From the NCBI GenBank assembly GCA_029891385.1, contig JAIWQS010000215.1, positions 248,001 through 312,000 of the forward strand: DNA of 64,000 nucleotides. Reading direction: 5' to 3'. Below are positions 46,560 through 57,628 of this stretch, piece after piece. Numbering within the stretch: position 1 is the stretch's first letter; every line of letters starts with the position of its first letter. The translations under genes were made by a program, and so were the position numbers. Below the pieces are notes generated by a model that was given only the letters and a program-made list of their open reading frames with translations, was not told the DNA's origin and made no database searches. Source of the stretch: Erythroxylum novogranatense (Eukaryota > Streptophyta > Magnoliopsida > Malpighiales > Erythroxylaceae).

Positions 46560-48173
46560 AGAACCATCCCATGGAGCAAGTCATTGGTGATTTAAAAGAT
46601 GGTGTGAGAACTAGAGAAACATCTATGAAAATACGAGCAATTACGCCTTCATTTCATTGGTAGAACCCAAAAATATAGAGGAAGCTCTTAAAGATGAAAA
46701 CGGCTTTTAGCTATGCAAGAAGAGCTAAATCAATTCAAGCGAAATGATGTATAGGATTTGGTAGCTCCACCGAAAGACAAGACCATTATTGAGTCGTGGG
46801 TAAATCGGATTAAATATGATGAGAATGGTGAAGTGGTTAAAAAATCAAGGTTAGTGGCTCAAGGATTTTATCAAGAAGAAGGCCTTGATTACAATGAGAC
46901 ATATGCTCCGTGGCTCGTTTGGAGGCAATTAGGCTACTATGTGCATTTCGTCTCATAAAGGATCAAATTAAATCAAATGGACGCCAAGAGCGCATTTCTC
47001 AATGGATACATTCAAGAGGAAGTCTACGTTAAACAACCACCGGATTTGAAGATCACGAGCATCCGATTATGTTTACAAACTCGAAGGCACTCTACGGATC
47101 AAGCAAGCACTAGAGCATGGTATGAGAGGTTAAGTACTTTTCTAACTCAACATGGATATGTTCGTGGTAAGATAGATAACACTTTGTTTATTAAACATGT
47201 TGATAATGATATGCTTATTTGTCAAATTTATGTTGATGATATTGTGTTTGGTGCTACTAATGAATTTTTATGTAAGGAATTTAGTGATTTAATGCAAGGC
47301 GAATTTGAAATGAGCATGATGGGGGAACTCAAGTTCTTTCTTGGATTGCAAATCAAGCAACACAAAAACGGCATTTTCATCCACCAATCAAAGTATACCA
47401 AGGAACTTCTTAAGAAGTTTAAAATGGATGGATGCAAAGTAGCAAAGAACCCAATGGCAACAACTGGTCTTGGAAAAATATGAACATGAAGAAGATGTTG
47501 ATCAAAACTCTATAGAGGTATGATCGGCTCTCTTTTGTATTTAATCGCCTGCACACGACATTATGTTTGCCACATGTCTATGTGCTAGATTTCAATCATG
47601 CCCTAAGATTTCCCATTCGATCGCTCGCAAAAGAATTTTAGATATTTGAGTAGAAGCGCCAATCATGGTTTGTGGTATCCTAGTTGCGATTCATTTGATC
47701 TGTATGCTTATAGTGATGCTGATCATGGTGGGTAGAATTGATAGGAAAAGCACTAGTGGCTTCAGGTCACTTTTTAGGTTCATCGTTAATTTCTTGGGCT
47801 AGTAAAAGCAAGTTAGTGTAGCCATTTCCACCGTTGAATCTGAATACGTAGTACCGGGAGTGCTTGTGCTCAAGTTCTTTCGATTAAACATTAATTGCTT
47901 GATTATGGTATTGTGGTTAAAATATTCCTATTTATTGTGATAATACCAAAGCTATTCTGTTTGAGTAAAAATCCAATTTTGCATAGTAGGACAAAGCACA
48001 TTGAAATTAGACATCACTTTATTCGTGATCATTGTTTGAAAGGTGACATTTGTTTGAAGCATGTTTCTACTAGTGATCAATTGGCTGACATTTTTACTAA
48101 ACCTCTTAAGGAAGATGTGTTTGTGTATATTAAATTGAGACTAGGCATGTGTGATTTAAATTCATTTGGTTAA
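46560..48173 (+). pseudogene. Sirevirus reverse transcriptase and RNase H, frameshifted
   Basis: RT begins near 46,750 (KSRLVAQGFYQEEGLDYNET at 46,842). 46,977-47,483 has MDAKSAFLNGYIQEEVYV and the catalytic ICQIYVDDIVFGATNEF (~47,220-47,266), then ELKFFLGLQIKQ. Between them the KALYGLKQAP block is garbled by losses at CTCGAAGG and ACGGATC. RNase H (47,560-48,173) ends with RTKHIEIRHHFIRDHCLKGD and TSDQLADIFTKPLKED, stop at 48,171. Confidence 0.88.
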
Positions 48174-48309
48174 ACTTATGTTTGGCTACACTCATATATC
48201 AAATGGTCAAAATTTGAGGCATTTGTGCAATCACATCCGAAGATACATTCATCGTGTTGCTTACTTGAGCTGTATTAAGAGAATTATTTGGAGTTTTGGA
48301 CACATTTTT

Positions 48310-48547
48310 TTCTGGACCATCAGCAAGTCGAGTTATGAGGAATTTAGAGTTTTGAGAAAACAGAACATTGGAGAATAAGTCGACTTATTTGGATCGACAA
48401 CTCGACTTATTAAGGTAGATAAGTTGACTTATTCAGGAAACAAGTCGACTTATATTTGGACGGAGTCTTTAAAAACCCTTCTTCTTCATCTTCTCTGCAG
48501 ATCTTCTCTCTCTAAAACCCTAAACCTCTTCTCTCACAACTCGACTT
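48310..48547. repeat. Palindrome cluster between pol and the env-like region
   Basis: AAGTCGACTT or one-base variants occur at 48,377, 48,399, 48,421, 48,442 and 48,538, plus a weaker copy at ~48,324. The motif is the same as in the LTR arrays but within the internal region, 100-400 bp upstream of the env-like start. Confidence 0.75.
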
Positions 48548-48689
48548 ATTTCTCTCAAACTCTTCAAATCTCTCTTACCCATCCATTTTCAACCTCCATC
48601 CGCCTCTAAACCTCTCATTTTCTCTTCAAATCAACCTCTTTTTTTCAAAACCCTTTCTTAAAACCCAACCCTAACCTATGATTTTTTCT

Positions 48690-49990
48690 TTCTCTCTAAA
48701 TCTTCCATGGCTCCAAGAAAGCTTCTCAAAAGGAAAAACTGCTCCATCTCAAGATCCCCACGCTCCTCCAAGACTACGGGTTCGTGGGTCTTCGCCAAGA
48801 GGAGATGCGACTAGGAGGATGACGCCATTGAACTCAGATTCATCTCGAGGATGCTCAAAATTTATATTACAAGGTACTAAAGATGAAGTTTTGATTCCTC
48901 TATGAGATTTGATTGACTGAGCTAGATAGTAGTGAGTTCTCGATGTGTTTTCTCAAATCGTTAATCTTGGGTTAAGAGATTTTTGGGTTTTCATGATGAT
49001 ATCTATGAAGAAGCAAGAAAAGAATTTTATGCAAATCTGATTGTAATTAGGAGCAATGTTGAGGAGGAGTTATCTTGTCCTTTAAAATTAACGGAAAGCC
49101 TTCTATCTTAGTGAATCGCACTTGTGTAACATGTTTCATTTGCTCAGAGGAGGAGTTAGCCTAGAGCCTCTTTTTCCGATTTTGAGATCTTGAGAAATGT
49201 CGAGGGTGACATCGATGAGGAAGCCAAGAAAATTTCGGCTATCTTGAGGAAAAGGTGCTGATTTGTTGGTTCGGTTGTGTTCGATCATTCCCTCCATTTG
49301 AGGCTATGGATCTTCCATTGAATTATCGCTATATTGCGTTATGCGATTAACGTGGTTGTGTTTCCAAAGAAAGCTAGCAATAATCGATCAACGCTTTGGA
49401 TAAGGAGATTTTGTGGCATATGGAGGAAGGACGGAAAATTAACTATCCGAGCTTGATTATTCAGATGATGAGGAAAAGGCAAGCTTATTGCGTGGATCGA
49501 TCGAAAGGAAACTAGTCCAACATACTGTGAATGCCAGATGTCAGACCGACCCATATCTCTCGATTCAAGATGCAATCTAGAGTCATATGTGAGTATTCCT
49601 TATCTTCGAGTTGGAGGTTCACGCCTTACAACCTAAGGAGTATGAAGTTGGTTCTGACGGTTGAAAATGTTGGGTCTATTCTTATCATATCGAGAAGCTT
49701 GGGTTGACTTTGGTAGTGAGCAGTACCTTCTAAGAAACGATCTAGACTACAAATCGCCCAAGTAGCTCACCACCAAGTAATGTCGGAAGTAGTGAGGTCT
49801 CCAAGTGATATTCAGAACTTCGAGACCAGTTGGATGAGATTAATGAGCGCCATGATGATCAACAAGACACGCTTATAAGGATGGAAAGAAAATTGACGAG
49901 CAAAGAAAGCATGCTTACCGCCTCGAAAAGAACATCAAGAAGATTTTTGACAAGCTTGGGTGTAGGCATGATGATTCTTTGTCATGATGT
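48690..49990 (+). pseudogene. Sirevirus env-like coding region, broken
   Basis: Some Sireviruses carry an extra ORF after pol, often called env-like; its role is not established. Here it appears to start near MAPRKLLKRK (48,708). It has a basic, Ser/Pro-rich N-terminus spread over two frames (DPHAPPRLRVR, GSSPRGDATRR), and ends near 49,836-49,988 with a charged, helical, coiled-coil-like segment (LDEINERHDDQQDTLIRMER, IKKIFDKLGCRHDDS). Shifts interrupt it throughout. I see no convincing signal peptide or membrane segment. Confidence 0.6.
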
Positions 49991-50166
49991 GTGTTGCATT
50001 TTGCCTTGACCGACATTTAAATTTCTGTTACTTTATGTGTTTTCCTTTGATTATGTTGGTTTGACATTTATTTTGTATTGACTATTCCTATCTTTTGAAT
50101 CTGATGATGTGTTTGGATTTAATCTTCATTACTCTTCATTTTCGCTAATCGAGTTTTGATTATGAC

Positions 50167-50371
50167 AAAAAGGGGGAGTAAGATGAAATTTGATATTTGA
50201 TTAAGGGGGAGTGAAATTTTCATTGATTTGCAATTTTATTTTATTCATTGATTCTCTAATTAAGGGGAGACAAACTAACCATCAAGACAAGGGAAACCTT
50301 GATCAAATTTTATATCTTTCAAATTTCTTGTCAATTTCTAAATATTTTGTCATTATCAAAAAGGGGGAGAA
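50167..50371 (+). other. Multiple polypurine tracts of the Sirevirus
   Basis: AAAAAGGGGGAG at 50,167-50,178, AAGGGGGAG at 50,203-50,211, TAAGGGGAGA at 50,261-50,270 and AAAAAGGGGGAGAA at 50,358-50,371, the last adjoining the 3' LTR. Repeated tracts before the 3' LTR are a known Sirevirus trait. Confidence 0.85.
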
Positions 50372-51403
50372 TGTTAGACCAATGGTGGTTGACAAATTAA
50401 ATCCCTTTATGTTTTGATAATAATAAAATATCTAGAATTAGTTAAGAAATTATTGCAGGTATTATTCAATGAAAGAATCGTGCAAATCAAGAGAAGCAAG
50501 TGTTTAATCAATGAAGATTCAAGATGGGAGTTGCCTACTAAAGGAAAATGACATAAAACATAAGGTTTATAGAGAAATTGGTCGGATGTTATCATAGATG
50601 GCTAAACAAGTCGACTTACACAACACAAGTTGACTTACCTATGAAGATGAATTCACACAAGTCGACTTATAGGACACAAGTCGACTTATCGAGGATAACA
50701 AGTCGACTTATATATAACAAGTCGACTTATTGGAGAGCGGAGATGAAGTTTTTCGTAGATGGTTGAAACAAGTCGACTTATTCATTCGACAAGTCGACTT
50801 ATGTATGCACAAAATCAGCTCCAACGGTCCAATTAGCTAAAAATAGTATGGAGATTATCAAGGAATGGTAATATCAATCAAGCAACGGCTATATTGAGCT
50901 CCAACAGCTATATTTCTTCAAGTATAAATAGAGGATGATGGAAGAAGAGTTGACACAAGTTCCATAAGCCTATATACTCTTCTATTGCTTCAAATTGCTC
51001 ACTATTGTTCTTATTTTGCTACAAATTGTATTGAGCATTTGGTATTCATTCTTTGTATTGTTATACTTACAATTTGAGTGACTAAGTGAAGGGTCACGTG
51101 AGGTAGGATTTGTGCCGGAAGATAAATTGTATGTAAGGTAGCTTGAACCGGAATTCAAGTGGCGTTGTAAAAAGTTCACACTCAACTACAAAGTGTGCAA
51201 TAAAAGTGGTTGGCAAAATCCTAAGTGGGAGCTTAGGTAGAGGACGAGGTCTTAGACCGAACTCTATAAAAACAAGTGTTTGATCTTCTTCCTATACTTT
51301 TCAATTAAGTTTATCTAAATTATTTTTGTGTCTTAACTTCTGATTTTCTTGTAGAAATTAAAGAATTTTATAGATCTATTCAACCCCCTTCTAGATCCTT
51401 ACA
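50372..51403 (+). repeat. Sirevirus 3' LTR
   Basis: Nearly identical to 42,447-43,481, including the eight-copy palindrome array (50,608-50,800). It ends GATCCTTACA and is followed by CATTT. Several of the differences between the two LTRs are at GCCGG and CCGG. Confidence 0.94.
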
Positions 51404-51407
51404 CATT

Positions 51408-51697
51408 TGTTATAAAACCATAATTATAATTTTAGAGTATTTGGGAGAGAAGACTTATTCTTATAAGTTCATATCATAATCTCTCTTACATCAAACCTTC
51501 TATTTATAGTACATTTCAAACACCTAACACACATGTGACCACTCATCTATATGTGTTATTGTGTTAGGTAAAACCAAACCAATAACCACCTACTTCATTC
51601 TTGTGTTAGTAAAACCAAACCAATCCATATGTACACTAACTATTAAATGGTGCATCTACAATTAGTGGTACACCATATTATTTATATCTTTATAACA
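51408..51697 (-). repeat. Left (3') LTR of the minus-strand copia element
   Basis: TGTTATAAAACC...TTTATAACA. Its first base is also the last base of the Sirevirus duplication. The PPT lies just right of it (minus strand CAAGGGGAG, 51,698-51,706). Confidence 0.9.
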
Positions 51698-51929
51698 CTC
51701 CCCTTGGTGTGCCATATAATTGTCTCTTCTCCGCCTTTAAACGCATTTGGTGTTGCCTCGTTAAAAACCTTATCAAGAAAACCCGGTGGGATAAAAACCA
51801 TGATAAGGGAAAGAGTGCAATCGCAGAAGCTCCCCTCATTGAACACAATGAGCTCTTCCTCATAAATTTCTTAGATGTCGATTCCAATCTCGTGGACATG
51901 CTTCCCGAAAGGTATAGTAGGAAGTGCTT

Positions 51930-53511
51930 TTATGAAAAGATCCGCAAAGATTGTTGCTTGATTGAATATCTTGGATGTTGATTTCTTTGCTCTTGTCGAG
52001 ATCTTGGGTGAATTGGAAAATTTCGAGGGATATGTTTGGTTCTATCACTTTGATATAACCTCTTTATTTGAGCGATATATGCCGCATTGTCTTCAAATAT
52101 GATTGTTGGTTCTTTGTTGGTCGATAAGTCACAAGTTGTTAAAATGTGGTGCGCCATTGACCTTAACCATACACATTCTCGGCTTGCTTCATGAAGTACA
52201 ATGATTTCAGATGATTTGAAAAAGTAGCAACAAGTGTTTGTTTCGTGAACGCCAAGAAATTGCAAATACTCCATACGTAAATACATAACCGGTTTGGGAT
52301 CCGGCTTTATGCGAATCGATAAGTAACCCGTGCATCTACATAACCAACCAAAACTTGTTTCGCATTTTTAGTGTAAAATAATCCCAAATCAATTGTACCT
52401 CAAGATAACGGAATAGATGTTTAATTCCATTCCAAAGGCCTTTTCGAGGAGATGAACTAAATCTTGCTAGTAGATTAACAACAAAAGCTATATCAGTCTA
52501 GTACAATTAGTAAGATACACGAGAGCTCCTATCGCACTCAGATATGACGTTTGTAATCAAGAACTTCTTCGCTTTCTTCGCAAGGGCTTAAATGGATCCT
52601 TCTCAACATTGCTTATCTACCAACCATTGGTGTACTTAATGAGTTGCTTTATCCATATTAAAACGCCTCAATACCTTTTCTCAGATATGTCGATTGATGC
52701 ACAAATATTCCACTTGGTCTATGTTTAATTTGCGTACCAAGACAATATTTAGTTTTTCCAAGATCTTTCATTTCAAATTCCTTCTTTAAGTACACCACCG
52801 CTTTCTTGGATTTCTTTAGAAGACAAATGATATTCAAATCACAACATAGACAGCGATAATCACATATTCGGATGTTGTTTTCTTTATAAAACGCAAGGAC
52901 AAATAGACTATTTACATATCCTTTCTTTAATAGATACTCGCTAGACGATTGTAAACATGCTTCCAGATTGCTTTAGTCCATATAAGGATCTTTGCAATTT
53001 GATCGAATACTTTTCCTTTGGTTGTGATTTTAATGTCAGGCATTTGAATCCTTCAGGATTTTCAAGTAAATATCACTATCAAGTGATCCGCATGTAAGTC
53101 GTAACAACATCCATAAGACACATTTCCAGCTTCAAGAACGTTGTCGATTAAATATCTAAATGTAATTGTATCCATAACAGAGAGTATGTTTGTTCATAGT
53201 CAATTAGGGTCTTTGAGAAAAACCTCAGGCAACAAGTCAAGCTTTGTATCTCACAATCTCATTTTTCTCATTTCGCTTTCTAACAAAACCCATTTGTAAC
53301 CCATGTGCTTTACACTTTGGGGTGTAAGGACAATAGGTCCAAACACTTTACGCTTGTTAAGAGAATTTAATTCAAACTTCAATAGCATCTTTCTATTGAA
53401 CCCAATCATGTTTATTTTGGCATTCAATGATAGATCTTGGTTCAGATCTTCATTTTCATTGATGATATCACATGCTATAGCATAAGAAAATATTTTATCA
53501 ATCTCTTTCAT
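51930..53511 (-). pseudogene. Copia RT and RNase H relics
   Basis: 52,286-51,930 holds RNase H (GVHETNTCCYFFKSSEIIVL, EASRECVWLRSMAHHI, FEDNAAYIAQIK, DRTKHI). RT between ~53,250 and 52,290 is fragmentary, and the piece 53,511-53,251 lies just before RT. No YVDD block could be read confidently. Confidence 0.7.
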
Positions 53512-53900
53512 ATCATTTCAGCCCATAATTCTTTTGTGTGAATATAATTAATTGAGATTTCTTGTTTAATCTCGCCAGGTCTCTTCCGGGACACTATCCT
53601 CATCTTGTGTTTCTAATGTAACACTTTTATCTATATTGGGGTCATTAATCACATTTGCTCCTTTTCTTTTCAAGGATTTTTATCTTTGGAACCGATTGGT
53701 CTACCACGCTTCACGCGTCTGTAGATTCACGAGTGATCATTTTCTCGATTGCCCTTTGGGATTTCAATCCGAGCAGAGCATTTACAAATGGTATAAATGA
53801 TTTAGTCACTCTTTTTGTATCTGCAAGATCCGTAATTGATTTGCAATTCTTTGCAAATGCACAATTTTTGCACTTCATTTCGCATTATTTCAGGCGTTGA

Positions 53901-54710
53901 TCAAGATACAATAATGATGGTTCGCACCAAGTAATTTCTTTCATCACCGCTTATTATCTCCCTAATGTCGGAAAGTATTTTCATCAAATGACAATCAGCA
54001 AAACGTGTTGTAAACATATCACCCGTTTGAGGTTCAAGATATCTAATAATAGATGTACTTTCATAGCCGACATATATCCCCAATCTTCTTTGAGGTCCCA
54101 TTTTACTATGTTGTGGTGGTGCAATAGGCACATATACTGCACAACCAAAAATTCTCAAATGGGAGATATTTGGTTCTTGACCAAATGGAAGTTGTAGTGG
54201 GGAGTATGTATGATATGCACTTGGTTGGATGCGAATTAATGCCTCAGCATGTAAAATTGCATGACCCCATACGAAAATTGGAAGCTTTGCTCTCATCATC
54301 AATGGTCTAGCAATAAGCTGAAGGTGTTTAATTAAAGATTCAGCTAAACCATTTTGAGTATACACATGAGCAACAGGATGCTTGACCATAATCCCAGTTG
54401 ACATACAATAGTCATTGAAAGTTTGGGATGTGAATTCACCAGCATTATCGAGTCTGACTTTCTTTATTGTATAGTCAGGAAATTGTGCTCGTAATTTAAT
54501 AATTTGTGCAAGAAATCTTGGAAATGCCATATTACGAGTTGATAGTAGACAAACGTGAGACCATCTGCTGGAGGCATCTATCAATACCATAAAATATCGA
54601 AATGGTCCACATGGTGGATGAATGGGTCCACATATATCACCTTGAATACGCAAGAAAAGCGGTGATTCAAATTTTATTTTAGTGGTGATGGCCTTATGAT
54701 CGCTTTCCAA
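53901..54710 (-). pseudogene. Copia integrase
   Basis: An open piece of 269 residues. It has QGDICGPIHPPCGPFRYFMV and LIDASSRWSHVCLLSTRN (first catalytic Asp), KKVRLDNAGEFTSQTFNDYC (second Asp) and NGLAESLIKHLQLIARPLMM (Glu), so all three catalytic residues are present. The C-terminal part is FGCAVYVPI and GIYVGYES. It is the best preserved coding piece of the element. It would join the cDNA to host DNA but is cut off from the rest by shifts. Confidence 0.88.
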
Positions 54711-54784
54711 GAGAACAAGATGTACATGGACTCTTATTTATTTGAGTAATCATTTTTACTCAATGGATGTCCATGTATTCTCAA

Positions 54785-55290
54785 TTATTTTCGATCATTG
54801 TTGATCCCGGATGACCTGCATTTATCATGCCAAATAGAGATTATTGAATGATCAATGTGTTTTGCTTTAACTACCATATTAGATTCAATCACATTTATAT
54901 ATGTATAATGTAATCCAAGAGGGAGCATTGGTAGTTTTTCCAATATGTTTATCTTTCCCGATTGACGTGTCAGAAGATACATATATTTCATATTTCCTCG
55001 ATTGCATCGAGTATCATATTTATGAGAATATATATCATTAAAACTCAACAAATTTCTTTTAGACTTTGGCACAAATAAGGCATCATGTATTGAGAACTTT
55101 GTGCCATTTGGTAATGTGAAATTTGCTCGCTAATTCCTTCAATCAAGTCTCAGAAGACCTGATATTGTGTTCACAATTGTTTTTGTTGGTTTTAATTCTA
55201 AAAGAACCTCTTATCTTTCGTGATAGTGTGCGTTGTGCCACTATCTGGTATACATAAATTATCATTATTTTCCGTTCCTCTTACAGTAAT
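54785..55290 (-). pseudogene. Copia protease and pre-integrase
   Basis: The minus frame at ~55,260-55,190 reads NLCIPDSGTTHTITKDKRFF, the aspartic protease site (DSG). 55,072-54,785 follows with PKSKRNLLSFNDIYSHKYDT and LPMLPLGLHYTYINVIESNM. The pre-integrase zinc block just after is degraded. Confidence 0.78.
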
Positions 55291-55659
55291 CGATCCATAT
55301 CAAAACTTCGCATAAAATAAATAATCTAATGAGAAAATCAAGCAAGAATAAAGAGAAAGAGAGGTTATGTTAACTTAAAAAAAATATTACAATACTGTAA
55401 TTGAAACTAGTAACATAACAAGCAATTGAAACTGAGTGACATAATAAGCATAATAATACTTAACACAAACATAAGTACATTATTTTAATTTCCATTGCAC
55501 GCCATCAACAATGCCCTCGATCCACAAAATCATCAAGAAATTCAAGCATTCAGATATGTAGAGTCATCTCAAGGATTATGATTCTCAATGAAATCAAAAT
55601 CAAAAGTACCAAGGTCATTGAATCACTTAAAGGGTGTTGTTCAAAGAAAATTTACTTCC

Positions 55660-56580
55660 TTTTCTTTCCTTTTTAAGGATGCTTTGTATAACCGATATAT
55701 ATGTTCAGAACTCGACAAACTTTAGCCCAATGTCCTTTGTACCACATCTAAGGCAAGAATCTCCTCAAGTCCTATAAGAACTTCCATGAACATCATTAAT
55801 ATGGTGCTTGTTATTGTGGTGGCTCGTATTTCTTTCAAGAGAGTTATATGGATAACTTCCTCGGCCACGCCCACCCACCATGACCACGAATGTAATTACG
55901 ACCATGGTCACGACCACGGCCACGCACCGCGACCACTACTAGGCCCATGATGATTTTTTCTTTCATTTTCATTTCAATTGCAATATTTACTTTAGAAATG
56001 CTGCCGCCAAGATGGGATCGGGATTGATGATTTTTATCAAAGTTCATTATTCTTCTCGACTACGAGAAGGCATCAAATCAGTCGAGTATATTTTAAATCC
56101 AAGACTCGATATTGTTGTTGCAAGGTTACATTCGATTCGTGGAAGGTAGAGTATGTTTTTCTAACATATCTTCCTCAAGGATTGTTTGCCCACAAAATTT
56201 TAGTTGTGAGACAATTCTAAACATAACCGAAGTTATACTCATCGACCTTTTAAAATCTTGGAAGCGTAAAGCGCCCATTCATTACTGAAGCCGTAAGTAA
56301 AACTTCCTTTGATGGTCATATCTTTCTTGTAAATTTTTCCACAAATGACTTGGATCTTTAATTGTGAGGTATTCTCTTTTAATCCTCATCAAGATGACGA
56401 TTTAACGAAGATCATCGCTTGGCTTTATTTTGTTTTGATGTCAGATTATTTTCTTTAATGGTATCTAAAAGATCCATTGATTCAAGATGCATTTCAACAT
56501 CAATCATCCACGCATATAATTATGACCCGCAACATCAAGAGCGAAGAACTCAATTTTGGCAAGATTGGATATGTTGGAAA
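55660..56580 (-). pseudogene. Copia gag with zinc-knuckle relic
   Basis: Minus frames between 56,570 and 56,060 read LAKIEFFALDVAGHNYMRG, REYLTIKDPSHLWKNLQERY DHQR and VSQLKFCGQTILEEDMLEK, a copia gag. A CCHC knuckle relic (CLRCGTK...) lies near 55,752-55,700, and a Gly/Arg-rich stretch (RGRGRDHGRNY) at ~55,900. It is interrupted by many shifts. Confidence 0.72.
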
Positions 56581-57288
56581 CTATTTAGAGAGAAATAATT
56601 AATACATGTATTCAAATCGATATTACATTAAATAAATTACATGCCATGTTCAAATGTTATGCCAAGAAGCAACATAGGGATCATAATAAATGCTATTACT
56701 AAGAGAAAAACGTATGATCAATCATTTAGCTCTACACTAAGAATGAAACAAAGATACATAATGATAATAATTATACAAAAAATGATATAGCTTAAAAACA
56801 TTTGAAAATTTTGTAAGAATTTTGAGGTAAGAAATAGTGTGTAGGATGAAGTAAATTATGTAGGAGTGGTATCTATTTATAGAAATAATTTTTTTACCGT
56901 TAACTAGCCGTTATAATTTTACCGTTATATATATATATATATTTTACCGTTATATATATATAGTTATAATTTTTTAAACATCGATGATGTATACTATACA
57001 ATAAATTACGATTTAGAGGTGGTAATAACTTTTCATTATTAAAAGAAGGTAAAATAGTGAGTCGCCTATAATTTGTTTTAATCATATCATAAGTAGAATT
57101 AATGTAGATAAAAGGAAGAACTTTATTTTAACAACATAGTAAGTAGGATAAATAAAAGGAAGAACTTATGTTTGTTTGATGTACGTAAACCGAAGAACGT
57201 TTGTATGATGTAGGTAGAAGGAAGAACCTTACGATTGCTTGATGTTGATAAGCCGAATTTTAGAAATGAGAGTTTCGTGCTGATAACA

Positions 57289-57623
57289 TGTTATAAAACC
57301 AGAATTACAATTTCAGAGTATTTGGGAGAGAAGACTTATTCTTATAAGTTCATATCATAATCTCTCTTACATCAAACCTTCTATTTATAGTACATTTCAA
57401 ACACCTAACACACATGTGACCACCTACTCCATATGTGTTATTGTGTTAGGTAAAACCAAACCAATAACCACCTACTTCATTCTTGTGTTAGGTAAAACCA
57501 AACCAATAACCACCTACTTCATTCTTGTGTTAGGTAAAACCAAACCAATCCATATGTACACTAACTATTAAATGGTGCATCTACAATTAGTGGTACACCA
57601 TATTATTTCTATCTTTTATAACA
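57289..57623 (-). repeat. Right (5') LTR of the minus-strand copia element
   Basis: Matches 51,408-51,697 but is 45 bp longer because a ~42-bp unit (AATAACCACCTACTTCATTC...) is present twice. A PBS-like TGTTATCAGCACG lies to its left on the minus strand (57,291-57,279), unlike the usual TGGTATCAGAGC. Confidence 0.9.
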
Positions 57624-57628
57624 TCATT

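Larger units (their letters stand above)
42447..51403 (+). mobile_element. Sirevirus (Ty1/copia) with env-like region
   Basis: The element is 8.96 kb, with LTRs of 1035 and 1032 bp, PBS, gag with CCHC knuckle, protease, integrase, RT, RNase H, then a ~2.2 kb region before the 3' LTR with an env-like coding relic and several polypurine tracts. The duplication is CATTT (42,442-42,446 and 51,404-51,408). The extra region after pol, the repeated AAGGGGGAG tracts and palindromic LTR motifs are genus features of Sireviruses. The LTRs differ by only about 2-3 percent by eye, mostly indels, so it is young. It sits exactly at the edge of another copia element. Confidence 0.93.
51408..57623 (-). mobile_element. 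Complete minus-strand copia element
   Basis: LTRs lie at 51,408-51,697 and 57,289-57,623. On the minus strand come a PBS-like site, gag, protease with DSG, integrase, RT and RNase H relics, then a PPT. The duplication TCATT stands at 57,624-57,628 and, across the Sirevirus, at 42,441-42,445. The LTRs are closely similar apart from a tandem duplication. The polyprotein is heavily frameshifted. It inserted into an RTE LINE and was later hit at its left edge by the Sirevirus. Confidence 0.9.

Noticed and set aside
56928..56962. TATATATA runs
   Set aside because: A simple AT microsatellite in the leader region of the minus-strand copia element, with no further structure.
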